A DNA stretch of 60,745 nucleotides from Dehalococcoidia bacterium (GCA_016930935.1 JAFGFT010000003.1:1-60745); one strand, 5' to 3'; counted from the stretch's first letter, positions 40,984 through 55,383 are shown. Notes: a model not told the origin generated them from the letters alone. Program-made: numbers and translations.

Positions 40984-43900
40984 TCACCCCAGCAGAAGGC
41001 TAAGCGGCTCATCATCTTCTTCGAGAGCCGGAGTCTCTTCCACGGGTGCTATCCGCGCAGTCTCCTGGCAAGGAATCAACTTGCCCAGAATCACGTTCTC
41101 CTTCAGGCCCCTGAGTCTATCCGTCTTACCCCTCAACCCCGCAGCAGCAAGGACTCTATTGGTCTCCTGGAATGACGCAGCCGACAGCCAGCTGTCCTTG
41201 TTGAGGCTGGCCCTGGTGATACCCAGCAGTACCGCCTGCGCAGTCGCCGGTTCACCGCCTTCCGCCAGAACCCTGGAGTTCACATCTTCATAGTCGAACC
41301 TATCAATAAGCTCTCCGGGTAGCAACTCCGTGTCTCCTGAGGAGATAATCTCAACTCGCCTCATCATCTGTCGTACGATAGTCGCAACGTGCTTGTCGTG
41401 AATAGTCACGCCCTGGGAGCAATACACCCTTTGAATCTCATCGATTATGTACTGCTGCGTGGCTTCCTTGCCCATGATTCGAAGAATCGAATGAGGGTTA
41501 ATCACGCCTTCCGTCAGTTGCTGGCCGATGCTCACAGTATCACCTGTCTTCACGGTAAGGCGGGCTCCCACAGGAATTGGATACTCTCGTTCTTCCGTTT
41601 CCTGATACTGCACGCGCACCACATCACCATCAACTCGTGCCCGTCCAGACACGCGGGCAACACCATTCTGCTCACTCAAAGCGGTGGTAGGCGCCTTAGT
41701 CTCCGCGTCCTCAGCCTCGGCATTCACCGATGGCCGGAACAGCAGAGAGCCAACCTCCACAACCTGGCCCGGTTGAACCACGATCTCAGCACCGGCAGGC
41801 ACATGGTACTCATCGTCGTAGGTAGTCGAGTTGCTGATCTTCACAATGCGGCCTTCTTCGGAATCGTTAACTGAAACGATGCCATCGATGCCGGAAAGCA
41901 CAGAACGTCCCTTGGGAGTACGCGCTTCAAAGAGCTCCTCAACCCTTGGAAGACCAGTCGTGATGTCTGTTCCCACGACACCACCGGTATGGAACGTACG
42001 CAGAGTCAACTGCGTACCCGGTTCGCCGATACTCTGAGCCGCAATGACACCCACCGCGCTGCCTATCTTGCCAAGGCTGCGAGTCGCAAGGTCTCTCCCG
42101 TAGCAGTACTGGCAGATTCCAAACCGGCAACGGCACGTCAGAGATGAACGTACATAGACCTTCTCCACTCCTGACTCAACGATGAGGTGTGCCTTCTCCT
42201 CATCGATCTCCTGGTTGCGCTCCACGATTACCTCGCCGGTAGTCGGGTCTGCAACGGGACTTGCCGCCAGGTATCCGAGCATGCGCTCACTGAACGGAGG
42301 AAGATTGCCTCCACTGTTCGAGCGTTCAAGCCACACGCCTTCCGTCGTCCCACAATCAACTTCGGTCACAATGACATCCTGTGACACGTCAACCAGACGC
42401 CGTGTCAGGTATCCGCTGTCTGAGGTCCTCAGAGCGGTGTCCGCAAGTCCCTTACGAGCACCATGGGTAGAGATGAAGTACTCCATCGGAGAGAGTCCTT
42501 CACGGAAACTCGCTTTGATGGGGAAGTCGATAATCTTTCCCGAAGGATCGGTCATCAACCCTCTCATACCGGCCATCTGCCTGATCTGAGAGATGTTACC
42601 TCTCGCCCCTGACGTGGCCATCATGTAGATGGGGCCGTGACGGTCGAGAGAGTTCGACACGTCTTCCAGAATCTTGTCTGTGGCTTCCATCCAGACTCGC
42701 ACGACATTCTCATACCGCTCATCTTCGGTAATGAATCCATGCGCATACTGGTCTTCAATCACTCCGACCTGCTGGTCGGCATCTCCCAGGATCTCACCCT
42801 TGTGAGGTGGCACCTCGATGTCGCTCATGGAGATGGACACGCCAGACTTGGTTGCATACGTGAAGCCAAGCTCCTTCAGATTGTCCAGAACCGCAGCAGT
42901 GGCTTCGTGGCCAACCACGCGGACACAATCAGACACGAGCATCCGCACTGCGGACTTGTTCATCGTCTTGTTCTGGAATCGCATCTCAGGAGGCAATGCA
43001 TCATTGAAAATGATTCTGCCGACCGTCGTCTGTAGTCTCTGCCCTTCAGTCCGTACCTCAATCTCAGAGCCCAGTTCGATGATGCCGGAATCATAGGCAA
43101 GCCTCGCATCATCAAAACTGCTGAAGAGCTTCCCCTCCCCCTTGCTGCGAGTCTTTGGAATCGTCAGGTAGTACAGACCAGTCACCATATCCAGCGTGGG
43201 AGCAGCGACGGGCATGCCATTACTGGGAAGAAGCATGTTGTAGACGCTGAGCATTCGCTCTCGAGCCTCACGTACCGCTACTTTTGACAGGGGGACATGC
43301 ACGGCCATCTGGTCGCCATCGAAGTCCGCGTTGAATGCAGAGCACACCAGGGGATGCAACTGGAAGGCATCACCATCGATGAGGACGGGTTCAAATGCCT
43401 GGATACTGAGTCGATGCAACGTTGGCGCACGATTGAGCATAACGGGACGCTCTTTCACCACGTCCTGGAGGAGGTCCCAGACCTCGGGTCTGGCCTTCTC
43501 AACCTGGCGGCGTGCAACTTTCACGTTGTTCGCGTAGCCTTTCTCCATCAGCTTGTGCATAACGAAAGGCTTGAACAGCTCAAGCGCAACCCTTCGTGGA
43601 AGTCCGCACTGGTGCAGCTTCAATTCAGGCCCGACCACGATGACCGAACGGCCACTGTAGTCAACACGTTTACCCAGGAGGTTCTGACGGAATCTACCCT
43701 GCTTGCCGGCAAGCATAGCCGAAAGCGATTTCAGCGCATGGTTGTTACCTGTCGTCACGACACGGCCACGTCGGCCATTGTCGATAAGTGCATCCACCGC
43801 CTCCTGAAGCATGCGCTTCTCATTCCTGATAATCGCCTCAGGAGCACCCAGGTTCATGAGGCGGCGAAGCCGGTTGTTCCGGTTGATAACTCTCCTGTAG

Positions 43901-44736
43901 AGGTCATTCAGGTCACTGATGACGAACCGTCCGCCGTCCAACTGGACAACAGGACGCAATGATGGGGGCAGGACCGGCAACACGTTCAGTATCATCCACT
44001 CCGGTCTGTTGCCACTCTCCTTCAGGGCCTCGATGAGCTGCAGCTTCTTGCTCAGCTTATCGTGCTGCTGCCGTGAGGCAGTGTGTATGTTCTCAAGAAT
44101 CTGTTCATGAACGTGGTCGATGTCAAGGTCTCTCAACACGTCGAGTGCCGCTTCCGCGCCCATGCCCGCCTGGAACAAACCACCGTAGTTGTCCTTAAGG
44201 TCGCGATACTCTTCTTCTGTGAGCAACTTGAGGAACTTCAGATTACGCAGTTTGTCTGCTTCGTCACTCTCCCCCCGCTCCTCAAGGTCAGCAATCTTCG
44301 CCTCGACACCCTCCTCATCTACTGAGGTCACAAGGTATCGTGCGAAGTAGATGACGGACTCAAGATTCTTGGGTGAGAGATCCAGGAGAATCCCGAGCCA
44401 GCACGGAACCAGCTTGGCGAACCATATATGCGTCACCGGCGCAGCCAGTTCGATATGGCCCATCCGCTCCCGCCGCACGCTCGAGTGCGCAACCTCAACA
44501 CCGCACTTGTCGCAGATGACGCCCTTGTAGCGGATCTTCTTGTACTTGCCGCAATGGCACTCATAGTCCTTGACGGGACCGAAGATTCGCTCGCAGAAGA
44601 GCCCATCACGCTCGGGCTTCAACGTCCGATAGTTTATTGTCTCCGCCTTGGTCACCTCACCATGAGACCAGCTTCGGATCTGTTCCGGTGAGGCGAGGCT
44701 TATCTGAATCGCGCTTATGTCGTCAAACTGAACCAT
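40984..44736 (-). CDS. rpoC: RNA polymerase beta' subunit
   Basis: A 1250-residue beta' subunit. The first zinc site is C60-x-C62 with C75xxC78, the active-site [12 protein letters not shown] is near residue 470, and the second zinc site [11 protein letters not shown] is near residue 870. The bridge helix and trigger loop regions ([19 protein letters not shown]) are present. It is on the short side, without large lineage inserts. It follows rpoB by 17 nt. Confidence 0.98.
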   Translation of the reverse strand: MVQFDDISAIQISLASPEQIRSWSHGEVTKAETINYRTLKPERDGLFCERIFGPVKDYECHCGKYKKIRYKGVICDKCGVEVAHSSVRRERMGHIELAAPVTHIWFAKLVPCWLGILLDLSPKNLESVIYFARYLVTSVDEEGVEAKIADLEERGESDEADKLRNLKFLKLLTEEEYRDLKDNYGGLFQAGMGAEAALDVLRDLDIDHVHEQILENIHTASRQQHDKLSKKLQLIEALKESGNRPEWMILNVLPVLPPSLRPVVQLDGGRFVISDLNDLYRRVINRNNRLRRLMNLGAPEAIIRNEKRMLQEAVDALIDNGRRGRVVTTGNNHALKSLSAMLAGKQGRFRQNLLGKRVDYSGRSVIVVGPELKLHQCGLPRRVALELFKPFVMHKLMEKGYANNVKVARRQVEKARPEVWDLLQDVVKERPVMLNRAPTLHRLSIQAFEPVLIDGDAFQLHPLVCSAFNADFDGDQMAVHVPLSKVAVREARERMLSVYNMLLPSNGMPVAAPTLDMVTGLYYLTIPKTRSKGEGKLFSSFDDARLAYDSGIIELGSEIEVRTEGQRLQTTVGRIIFNDALPPEMRFQNKTMNKSAVRMLVSDCVRVVGHEATAAVLDNLKELGFTYATKSGVSISMSDIEVPPHKGEILGDADQQVGVIEDQYAHGFITEDERYENVVRVWMEATDKILEDVSNSLDRHGPIYMMATSGARGNISQIRQMAGMRGLMTDPSGKIIDFPIKASFREGLSPMEYFISTHGARKGLADTALRTSDSGYLTRRLVDVSQDVIVTEVDCGTTEGVWLERSNSGGNLPPFSERMLGYLAASPVADPTTGEVIVERNQEIDEEKAHLIVESGVEKVYVRSSLTCRCRFGICQYCYGRDLATRSLGKIGSAVGVIAAQSIGEPGTQLTLRTFHTGGVVGTDITTGLPRVEELFEARTPKGRSVLSGIDGIVSVNDSEEGRIVKISNSTTYDDEYHVPAGAEIVVQPGQVVEVGSLLFRPSVNAEAEDAETKAPTTALSEQNGVARVSGRARVDGDVVRVQYQETEEREYPIPVGARLTVKTGDTVSIGQQLTEGVINPHSILRIMGKEATQQYIIDEIQRVYCSQGVTIHDKHVATIVRQMMRRVEIISSGDTELLPGELIDRFDYEDVNSRVLAEGGEPATAQAVLLGITRASLNKDSWLSAASFQETNRVLAAAGLRGKTDRLRGLKENVILGKLIPCQETARIAPVEETPALEEDDEPLSLLLG

Positions 44737-44753
44737 TATTTATGGACCTCTCT

Positions 44754-48395
<3,642 letters not shown>

Positions 48396-48511
48396 AGCAC
48401 ACTCCTACAACACACGTAGTCTTACGAAAATAGTCACTCTCAAACGCACGATAAGGAGGGAATCAACGAAAAGGTGAGGCAAAACGAAGCAATATCATGC
48501 CGCAAACCGCA

Positions 48512-48540
48512 ATAATAGCATCGAGGAAAATCATTGTCAA
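48512..48540 (-). promoter_or_regulatory. Promoter of rpoB-rpoC
   Basis: On the minus strand: consensus -35 TTGACA (48540-48535), 17-bp spacer, -10 TATTAT (48517-48512). The predicted start is near 48505, giving a leader of about 110 nt. This indicates rpoBC is transcribed independently of the ribosomal stalk genes. Confidence 0.8.
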
Positions 48541-48792
48541 TTCTCCGACTCCCCGTGGAAGGCTATTCAGTCTGGCTGACAGGACAACAATATCATGCGG
48601 TTACATGACTCCGCGCACATGAGAATACCACGGATAGACAGGTACTTTCTTGATGGAAACGGGAGAAGCAGGTCCGTGAGCCGACAAGGAGAACAACGGA
48701 CATCGAAAGAGGCAACTGGAACGCTGAGAAAATCACCCTCGATGGAGTACGAGACTGCCACTAAACGGCATTGCCCCACCGGAACCCACCTT
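48541..48792. other. Intergenic region between mutS and the rpoB promoter
   Basis: About 250 nt downstream of the mutS stop on the minus strand. I find no gene, tRNA or convincing terminator; reading frames here are antisense shadows of low quality. Confidence 0.5.
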
Positions 48793-51354
48793 CTATTCAG
48801 TCCCGATAGTCCTCCGCGCACGGTCACGCAGCTCGTACAACGTGCCGATCGCTTCCAACGGTGTCATGGAATCAACATCAACTTTCGCCATGTCTTCGGT
48901 CAATTCGCGGTCCGCTCCAAACAGACTCATCTGCGCACCTGTCTCGACCTTCGCACCACTCATCGATGTGGTCCGCCCACGACTCGACACTTCCAGTGTA
49001 TCCAGGACATCCTGTGCGCGGGAGACGACAGCTCGCGGCAGTCCCGCAAGTTTCGCAACATGGATGCCGTAGCTCTTATCGGCACCTCCCGACGCGATTC
49101 TATGAAGCAGTCTCACCTTCCCCTGTTCCTCAACAACCGCCACATTGAAGTTCTTGACGCGCGGGAGACGTTCCGCCAGTTGCACAAGCTCGTGATAGTG
49201 TGTTGCAAACACTGTCCTGGCACCGAGAGAGGGGTGATTGTGGATGTATTCAGCCACAGCCCACGCGATTGAGATACCATCGTAGGTACTGGTACCACGA
49301 CCAATCTCGTCAAGAACAAGGAGAGACCGCGGACCTGCATGATGGAGGATATTGGCAGTCTCGATCATCTCCACCATGAACGTCGATTGACCCGATGCCA
49401 GGTCTTCCTGAGCACCCACCCGGGTGAAGATGCGGTCAACAAGACCGACCCTGGCGCTGGTGGCCGGAACGAAACTGCCTATCTGCGCCATGAGGACAAT
49501 CAGGGCTACCTGCCGCAGGTACGTGGACTTCCCCGCCATGTTCGGCCCTGTCAGGATGACGATTTGACTATCTTCGTCCGAAAGGAACGTGTCATTCGGC
49601 ACGAACTCCCCGCTCTCAAGACGTGCCTCGACAATCGGATGGCGCCCCCAGCGTATGTCCAGCACCGTTCCTTCATCCAATTCCGGTCGCACGTAACCGC
49701 GACGTACGGCAACCTCGGCGAGGCTACAGGACACATCGGTGACAGCCACTGCGCGAGCCACCGATAGTATGGACTCAGAGTATCCGGCAACCTGTTCACA
49801 CAACTGGCGAAAGACCGACTCCTCCAGTTCGGAGATGCGCTCGCCTGCACTCAACACGAGTGCTTCATATTCCTTCAACTCAGGCGTATAGAAACGCTCG
49901 GCATCGGATAGCGTTTGTTTTCTCACGTAGTCATCAGGGACAGCTTGCAGATTCGCCCGCGAGACCTCGATGTAGTAGCCAAACACCCGGTTGTAGCCGA
50001 CCTTGAGGGACTTGATGCCGGTTCTCTCACGTTCGCGCTGCTCGAGGTCCGCAAGGTACTTGCGGGCGTCGCGGGACTTACTGCGAACCTCATCGAGTTC
50101 TCTGGAGAATCCTTCACGAATGACACCGCCATGTTCCAACGTGCCAGGTTCGTCATCCAGGGCTGCGTTAAGGAGTGAGACAACATCCGGCACCGGCACC
50201 AGACATTCCCTCTGAGACGGGGGACCATCACCCACCGCATCACGTAGCACCGGGATAGCTGCCAGACCCGCGCGAAGTCCCGCCAGCTCTCGTGGCGTCG
50301 TCCTCCCGGATACAATCCTGTTCTGGAGTCTCTCAAGGTCCGCAATCTTCGAAAGCACTCCGCGTGCTTCCCGCCGTGCAATCGTATCTCCGAAGAACCA
50401 GTCAACCAGGGCCTGGCGTTCGCTCAATGCAGCTATGTCAACCAGGGGAGCCCCAAGCCGTGTTCGCAGAAGCCGTCCTCCCATGGGCGTCTTCGTCTCA
50501 TCAAGTATCGAAAGGAGAGAGACTTCAGCCGTCCCCCAACGTCCCCCTTCGAACAGTTCCAGGTTGCGCTTGGTTTGCCCGTCCAGTGTCATATAGGACT
50601 CCGTCGAATACGTGGACAGCGCAATCAACTGTCTCAGCGACTCCTTCTGGGTTTCCTGCAGGTAATGCACCAGCGCTCCTGCAGCCCGTATCGCACGCGG
50701 CAACCGCGCACAGCCGAACCCTTCAAGGGTTGCAACCTCAAAATGCTCGAGTAGCAGTCGTTCAGAGACGTCGTACTCGTACCAGTAGTCATCCAGCTTC
50801 GTCACCGGCCGCGCCCGTTCGTTGACCCATTCACCACTCGCCTGTACAAGAGACTCCGCAGGATTCAGCCGTTCCATCTCGCATTCGAGCTGGTCGATTG
50901 GCATCTCGGTGACCGCACACTCACCCGTGCTGACGTCGGCATACGCAAGCCCTGCCCGCTCGTGGTCGATGTAGACGCTCACAAGATAGTTGTTCGATTT
51001 CGCCTTCAGCAGAAACGGCTCCACAACCGTGCCAGGGGTGACCACACGGACGACATCGCGCTCGACGAGACCGTTCCCGGGCGGCGTCAATTGTTCACAC
51101 ACCGCAACTTTGTATCCCCTTGTGATGAGCCGACCGAGATATCCATCCAACGCATGATGCGGAATCCCCGCCATGGGTACATTGTTGCCCTTGCCCATTT
51201 CCCGTGCAGTAAGGACGATATCGAGTTCCCGGGAGCCGATGCGCGCATCTTCATCAAACATCTCGTAGAAATCACCGAGGCGAAAGAAGACGATAGCTCC
51301 GGGATGCTTCTGCTTGACACGAAGGTATTGCCGCCTCAAAGGAGTCACTGTCAT
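48793..51354 (-). CDS. mutS: DNA mismatch repair protein MutS
   Basis: An 853-residue MutS1. The mismatch-reading FYEMF motif is near residue 28 (FFRLGDFYEMFDEDA). The Walker A motif TGPNMAGKSTYLRQ lies near residue 605 and Walker B is LLVLDEIGRGTSTYDG. The C-terminal helix-turn-helix dimerisation region is present. The ATG begins 7 nt after a TACAAT -10 hexamer and has no Shine-Dalgarno, so the message is predicted to be leaderless. No mutL in the window. Confidence 0.97.
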   Translation of the reverse strand: MTVTPLRRQYLRVKQKHPGAIVFFRLGDFYEMFDEDARIGSRELDIVLTAREMGKGNNVPMAGIPHHALDGYLGRLITRGYKVAVCEQLTPPGNGLVERDVVRVVTPGTVVEPFLLKAKSNNYLVSVYIDHERAGLAYADVSTGECAVTEMPIDQLECEMERLNPAESLVQASGEWVNERARPVTKLDDYWYEYDVSERLLLEHFEVATLEGFGCARLPRAIRAAGALVHYLQETQKESLRQLIALSTYSTESYMTLDGQTKRNLELFEGGRWGTAEVSLLSILDETKTPMGGRLLRTRLGAPLVDIAALSERQALVDWFFGDTIARREARGVLSKIADLERLQNRIVSGRTTPRELAGLRAGLAAIPVLRDAVGDGPPSQRECLVPVPDVVSLLNAALDDEPGTLEHGGVIREGFSRELDEVRSKSRDARKYLADLEQRERERTGIKSLKVGYNRVFGYYIEVSRANLQAVPDDYVRKQTLSDAERFYTPELKEYEALVLSAGERISELEESVFRQLCEQVAGYSESILSVARAVAVTDVSCSLAEVAVRRGYVRPELDEGTVLDIRWGRHPIVEARLESGEFVPNDTFLSDEDSQIVILTGPNMAGKSTYLRQVALIVLMAQIGSFVPATSARVGLVDRIFTRVGAQEDLASGQSTFMVEMIETANILHHAGPRSLLVLDEIGRGTSTYDGISIAWAVAEYIHNHPSLGARTVFATHYHELVQLAERLPRVKNFNVAVVEEQGKVRLLHRIASGGADKSYGIHVAKLAGLPRAVVSRAQDVLDTLEVSSRGRTTSMSGAKVETGAQMSLFGADRELTEDMAKVDVDSMTPLEAIGTLYELRDRARRTIGTE

Positions 51355-51361
51355 CGACGAT

Positions 51362-51390
51362 ATTGTAACCTGTCGGAGCTCTTTTGAAAC
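51362..51390 (-). promoter_or_regulatory. Promoter of mutS
   Basis: On the minus strand: -10 TACAAT (51367-51362), 17-bp spacer, weak -35 GTTTCA (51390-51385). Seven bases separate the -10 from the mutS ATG, so transcription should start at or next to the A of ATG. The -35 overlaps that of ybeY. Confidence 0.55.
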
Positions 51391-51412
51391 GGCATCGCAG
51401 GACTGCTATGAT
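51384..51412 (+). promoter_or_regulatory. Promoter of ybeY
   Basis: -35 TTGAAA (51384-51389), 17-bp spacer, -10 TATGAT (51407-51412). The predicted start near 51419 excludes the in-frame ATGs at 51408 and 51411 as start codons and leaves ATG 51435. Confidence 0.7.
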
Positions 51413-51434
51413 GCCGAGAGAGGCGAACTTCCAT

Positions 51435-51920
51435 ATGAGACGCACAAAGAAAGAAGAGATATACGTTCAGATAGACACTGAGACCGGGGACGAGCCCGAG
51501 AAGGCATGGTTTGAGAGCCTCGCCCGAGACACGCTTGCCGCAGAAAACGTCGCTCCTCCCTACGAGGTGAGCGTCGTTATTTCAGACGAGGACACCGTCC
51601 ATGAAATGAATCGGCACTATCGCAATGTGGACTCCCCGACAGACGTCATATCTTTCTACACTCAAACGCCTGCAGAAACCGCATTCGTACTACCCGAAGA
51701 CGGCGTACAACACCTGGGAGACATCGTCATTTCCTTCCCGCAAGCCGTCGAACAGGCACAAGAACAGGGACACAGTGTGAAGAAGGAGTTGACGCTCCTC
51801 ACCATCCACGGACTGCTGCACCTGCTGGAGTACGACCATGAAGAGCCGGACGACGCGGTAAGAATGAGAGGTAGAGAAGCAATACTTCTGGAGCAGTTCA
51901 AGGGCTACTACTGCGACTGA
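51435..51920 (+). CDS. ybeY: Endoribonuclease YbeY (16S rRNA maturation)
   Basis: A 161-residue single-strand metallo-endoribonuclease acting in 16S rRNA 3' processing and ribosome quality control. The zinc motif HGLLHLLEYDH (H-x3-H-x5-H) is near the C-terminus, and the conserved MNRHYRNVDSPTDVISF and LGDIVIS precede it. Start at ATG 51435 (MRRTKKEE) is dictated by the promoter position; GAGAGG lies 11 nt upstream. Transcribed divergently from mutS. Confidence 0.93.
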   Translation: MRRTKKEEIYVQIDTETGDEPEKAWFESLARDTLAAENVAPPYEVSVVISDEDTVHEMNRHYRNVDSPTDVISFYTQTPAETAFVLPEDGVQHLGDIVISFPQAVEQAQEQGHSVKKELTLLTIHGLLHLLEYDHEEPDDAVRMRGREAILLEQFKGYYCD

Positions 51921-52022
51921 GATGGCAGGCACCGGCGGTTTTGCTGGATAGGATACAAAAAGCATTTCCCGAGACAGGCCCGGGCGGGCTGTTGGAATAC
52001 AGCAGTGGTGTGGAGGTGAATG

Positions 52023-52310
52023 ATGGCCAAGTTCGTGATGCTCACAACACTCACCGACGAGGGAAGGAAGACTCTCATGGACAAGCCTGAGAGGCTTCAA
52101 GAAGTCAACAAGGAAGTGGAGTCCATGGGCGCGAAAGTCCTCGCGCAGTACGCACTTCTCGGCCCCTACGACTTCATAAGCGTGCTGGAGGCTCCAAGCA
52201 ACGAGGATGTCTCCCGCATCGCCTTCTCGCTCGGCGCACGAGGCACACTGCAACCAGTCACGTTGGCGGCAATAGAGGTTGATGAACTGATACGCAAACT
52301 GAAGAGCTGA
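52023..52310 (+). CDS. GYD domain protein
   Basis: A 95-residue single-domain protein of the GYD family. Its pattern is MAKFVMLTTLTDEG at the start, then LGPYDFISVLEAPSNEDVSRIAFSLGARG, where the GPYD loop corresponds to the family name. The fold is ferredoxin-like; the function is unknown. GGAGG lies 6 nt before ATG 52023 and only 3 nt before ATG 52020, so the second is preferred. It appears monocistronic; a GCCCG/CGGGC hairpin sits in its leader near 51975-51993. Confidence 0.85.
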   Translation: MAKFVMLTTLTDEGRKTLMDKPERLQEVNKEVESMGAKVLAQYALLGPYDFISVLEAPSNEDVSRIAFSLGARGTLQPVTLAAIEVDELIRKLKS

Positions 52311-52394
52311 CGCGCATTCAAGCCTGCGCATGGATTCTTCGCGCCCGCCCGGGCACCGAACACGGAGGGAGACCGTAGAGAAGCGCCAATTGCT

Positions 52395-53015
52395 TCAGAG
52401 ACTGACTCGCCGGGGATTGACCCTGGACTTCTCTGCAACCACGATGGCCTGGATTGCCCGCACAACGTTGTCGATGCCGTCCTGCTGATTCGTCAGTACG
52501 TAGTCGAACAGAGGCATCTGTTCATATTCCCAGGCAGCCTTGCCCAGGCGAACGTTGAGCTCTGAAGCTGTCTCACTGTCGCGATGCCTGAGCCTCTGTT
52601 CCAGCTCAACCATGGAGGGAGGCCGAATGAAGATAAGCACCGCTTCAGGCACCGCGCGACGAATAGAAGCGGCTCCCTGCACATCCACCTTCACCACAAC
52701 GTCTCTGCCGGACTTCATGGCATCCTGCACCGCGTAGAGCGGGACGCCATAGTAGTTGTCATAGACCTTCGCCCATTCCAGCAACTGCCCGTCCGCTATC
52801 ATCTGCTGAAACGTGTCCGTAGTCACGAAATGGTAGTGAGTCCCATTCACTTCGGTCTCGCGCCGCTTCCTGGTCGTCGCAGTGACAACATGGGAGAAAG
52901 GAATCTTCAGTTCTTTCATACGGTCGATGACCGCGTCTTTTCCAGCACCGGAGGCCCCTGACACAACCAACAGTAGTGCCGGAGCATTGTCGAATTGTAC
53001 TTCGTCGAGACTCAT
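52395..53015 (-). CDS. gmk: Guanylate kinase
   Basis: A 206-residue kinase converting GMP to GDP. The P-loop is VSGASGAGKDAVID; the GMP-binding region has TTRKRRETEVNGTHYHFV and the lid follows. The C-terminal RPPSMVELEQRLRHRDSET matches the family. An extended -10 promoter overlaps the end of the upstream symporter gene, so it can be expressed on its own. Confidence 0.95.
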   Translation of the reverse strand: MSLDEVQFDNAPALLLVVSGASGAGKDAVIDRMKELKIPFSHVVTATTRKRRETEVNGTHYHFVTTDTFQQMIADGQLLEWAKVYDNYYGVPLYAVQDAMKSGRDVVVKVDVQGAASIRRAVPEAVLIFIRPPSMVELEQRLRHRDSETASELNVRLGKAAWEYEQMPLFDYVLTNQQDGIDNVVRAIQAIVVAEKSRVNPRRVSL

Positions 53016-53066
53016 AGCTACATGCAGCCTGAAAACACCAGTTCGTCACGAGTAACAGCGTTTCGC

Positions 53067-53075
53067 ATTATACCA
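53067..53075 (-). promoter_or_regulatory. Extended -10 promoter of gmk
   Basis: The minus strand reads TGGTATAAT, a consensus -10 with the upstream TG of extended promoters and no good -35. It overlaps the stop codon of the symporter gene. Confidence 0.55.
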
Positions 53076-54456
53076 TGCGTTGGCCATGACGAGACCTGAC
53101 ACGGATGAAGGTCCACGCCAGTGGAATCGCCACGCTGAGGCCCATCCCTATCAGGGACAACTCGGACTTCAACGGGAAATCAGGTCCGGGAATGGCTCCG
53201 CACAATCCCAGCGCACCCCCGACACACATGCCGGTCAGGGCAGCAGAACCCGACGGCCGCAGGCTCCCGCCGAACAGGCCCAACAACACAGGCCCAACGA
53301 TGCCAGAGGTAAATACCGAATAGGCAAACAGCAGAGATGCGATAACACCTCTAAGTGTCAGCGCGAGAACCAGAGACAAAAGTCCGACTCCTATCACACT
53401 TGCGCGCGCCACCATGACTGCGCGGGCGTCATCAACTTTCCAGATACGTCCCAGGACGTCATCAGCAAGCACAACGCCCTGCCCCAGGAGAATTGTGTCT
53501 GCGGAAGACATGAGTGCGGCAAGCAGACCGGCGAACACCACCGCAGCCACTCCGGACGGAAATGCATTGGCAGCCAACCAAGGGAGCGCCTCTTCTGCAA
53601 CTATGCCGGGAGCAAGAACCCTGGCAGCCAATCCCATGAGCCCGACGAGAAATGCCACGGGAACGCCCACCGCCGCAGCCCACAGTGCGGCTCTTCTAGC
53701 AGTCACGGCATCGCGTGCCGAGAAGACCCTTGTATAGATGTCAGGACCCACGACATACACTGCACCGACGAGCACACACATCGTTGCCAGGTCAGACCAG
53801 CCAAAGTCTGCGCTGACAGGAAAGGAGAGGCTCCCGGGAGGCAACGATTCGAGCAAGCCGCCGGAACCACTGAAGCCCGAAACAAGAAAGACCGCTCCCA
53901 CCGAAAGTCCAAGCACAATCATCAGGGCCTGGGCAAGGTCCGTCCTGATGATGGCGGACTGTCCCCCCACAACGGCGTACACGATAATGACAATGCTGAA
54001 CACTGTCATCCAGAGCCATGGACTTCCCGTGCCCATGGCGCCGACCACACGGGACGCGGCAACTATCTGACCACTCAGGACTCCGGTCCAAGCCACAACG
54101 ATGAGCAATGCCGCCACAGTGGCCACTCGCCTTCCATACAGCCGCTCAATAAGACCGGGAAGCGTATACACATCGAACCTTCGTATCCTCGGGACTACGG
54201 CAACCGCAAGGACCGCGAGGCCTATCGAGCCAACAAGGCTCCACCATATCCCTGAGAGCCCTCGCTGATAGACGAGTCCGGCCACTCCTATGGTAGCTGA
54301 GCCGCCGACCACAGTGGCGAGAAGGGAGCCGCCGATGCTTCGGACCGAGCCCCTCCGTCCCGCAACGAAGAAAGAAGCACGTGACCCTGCCGAATGGCGA
54401 GCAGACAATCCCACGCACATGAGCAGTGCCATACTGGCAACTACCACCCATGTCAT
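53068..54456 (-). CDS. Sodium:solute symporter (SSS/SLC5 family), possible biotin or vitamin transporter
   Basis: A 462-residue integral membrane protein with about 12-13 hydrophobic segments. It has the SSS core features: ATVVGGSATIGVAGLVYQRG in TM1-2, VYAVVGGQSAIIRTDLAQA, and the signature GLLAALMSSADTILLGQG. It imports a solute with sodium. It starts at the base after the birA stop, in a two-gene unit under a BirA-type operator. By analogy with the vertebrate sodium multivitamin transporter (same superfamily), biotin or pantothenate is the best guess. The substrate is inference from context. Confidence 0.85.
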   Translation of the reverse strand: MTWVVVASMALLMCVGLSARHSAGSRASFFVAGRRGSVRSIGGSLLATVVGGSATIGVAGLVYQRGLSGIWWSLVGSIGLAVLAVAVVPRIRRFDVYTLPGLIERLYGRRVATVAALLIVVAWTGVLSGQIVAASRVVGAMGTGSPWLWMTVFSIVIIVYAVVGGQSAIIRTDLAQALMIVLGLSVGAVFLVSGFSGSGGLLESLPPGSLSFPVSADFGWSDLATMCVLVGAVYVVGPDIYTRVFSARDAVTARRAALWAAAVGVPVAFLVGLMGLAARVLAPGIVAEEALPWLAANAFPSGVAAVVFAGLLAALMSSADTILLGQGVVLADDVLGRIWKVDDARAVMVARASVIGVGLLSLVLALTLRGVIASLLFAYSVFTSGIVGPVLLGLFGGSLRPSGSAALTGMCVGGALGLCGAIPGPDFPLKSELSLIGMGLSVAIPLAWTFIRVRSRHGQRMV

Positions 54457-55383
54457 CTATTGCGCCTCATGCCTGCAATCCCCCGCCACAATCTCACGTA
54501 TCTCTCCGTTCGGTTGCCGAAGCATCAGCGTGCCCATGCTGCTGATATCCATTGCCACTCCACGTACCGGTGCGCCGGCACTGATGATAGAGACTTCACG
54601 CCCGAGGGTCACTGCCCATCGGCGCCACTCATCAAGAATCGACGGCTCTTCAAGGTGCTCAATCCGGGCAAAGATGCCTTCAACAATACTTCTCACAAGG
54701 AGTACCCGGTCCACAGGAGCACCTGAAGCCTCAGCAAGTGATACGGCTCCCTGCTGTAGTTCCCCAACAGGAGTGTTGGCGTTAAGTCCGATACCAATAT
54801 TTACGTAGCGCACAGCATCGCTCTCTGCCTCCATCTCCGCGAGGATTCCGCACACCTTTCTATCCTCAATAAGCACGTCATTCGGCCATTTCACTTGTGC
54901 CGGCAATCCGAGAAGCGTGTGGATTGCCTCTGCAACGGCGACAGACGCCATGAGACTGATGCGCGGCGCAAGAACCGGGGCAATTGAGGGTCGCGTCACA
55001 AGCGTCATGTATATGCCCCCCGGAGGCGACATCCAACTACGGTCCAACCTCCCTCTGCCGGACGACTGTTGTTCTGCGAGCACAAGCGTGCCAGCTTCCG
55101 CACCGCTCCGAGCCAGAGTCCGCGCAACTCCCATCGTCGATTCCACCGACTCGAAGTGGCGTACCAGAGACTCCCAGCCGGGAAACTCGCCAGGCAAAAG
55201 CGCATCGGGAGCCGATTCGAGCCTGTATCCTCGAGAGGACGCTGCAATGACATAGCCCTGCTTTCTGAGTTCCTGAACCTGCTTCCAGACAGCGACCCGT
55301 GAGATACCGAGTTCACCACTGATGACTTCGCCTGATATGTCACCCGTGTGATTTCTGAGAGCCCGCAATACAGAGTACCTCAT
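54457..55383 (-). CDS. birA: Bifunctional biotin-protein ligase / biotin operon repressor BirA
   Basis: A 308-residue BirA. Residues 1-60 form a winged helix (EVISGELGISRVAVWKQVQELRKQGY) for DNA binding. The catalytic domain has SSGRGRLDRSWMSPPGGIY (biotinyl-AMP loop) and VKWPNDVLIEDRKVCGILAE, and a C-terminal SH3-like domain follows. It attaches biotin to carboxylase carrier proteins and, with bound biotinyl-AMP, represses transcription. The ATG has GGAGG 6 nt upstream, and an operator-like inverted repeat covers this region, implying autorepression of birA and the symporter. Confidence 0.94.
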   Translation of the reverse strand: MRYSVLRALRNHTGDISGEVISGELGISRVAVWKQVQELRKQGYVIAASSRGYRLESAPDALLPGEFPGWESLVRHFESVESTMGVARTLARSGAEAGTLVLAEQQSSGRGRLDRSWMSPPGGIYMTLVTRPSIAPVLAPRISLMASVAVAEAIHTLLGLPAQVKWPNDVLIEDRKVCGILAEMEAESDAVRYVNIGIGLNANTPVGELQQGAVSLAEASGAPVDRVLLVRSIVEGIFARIEHLEEPSILDEWRRWAVTLGREVSIISAGAPVRGVAMDISSMGTLMLRQPNGEIREIVAGDCRHEAQ

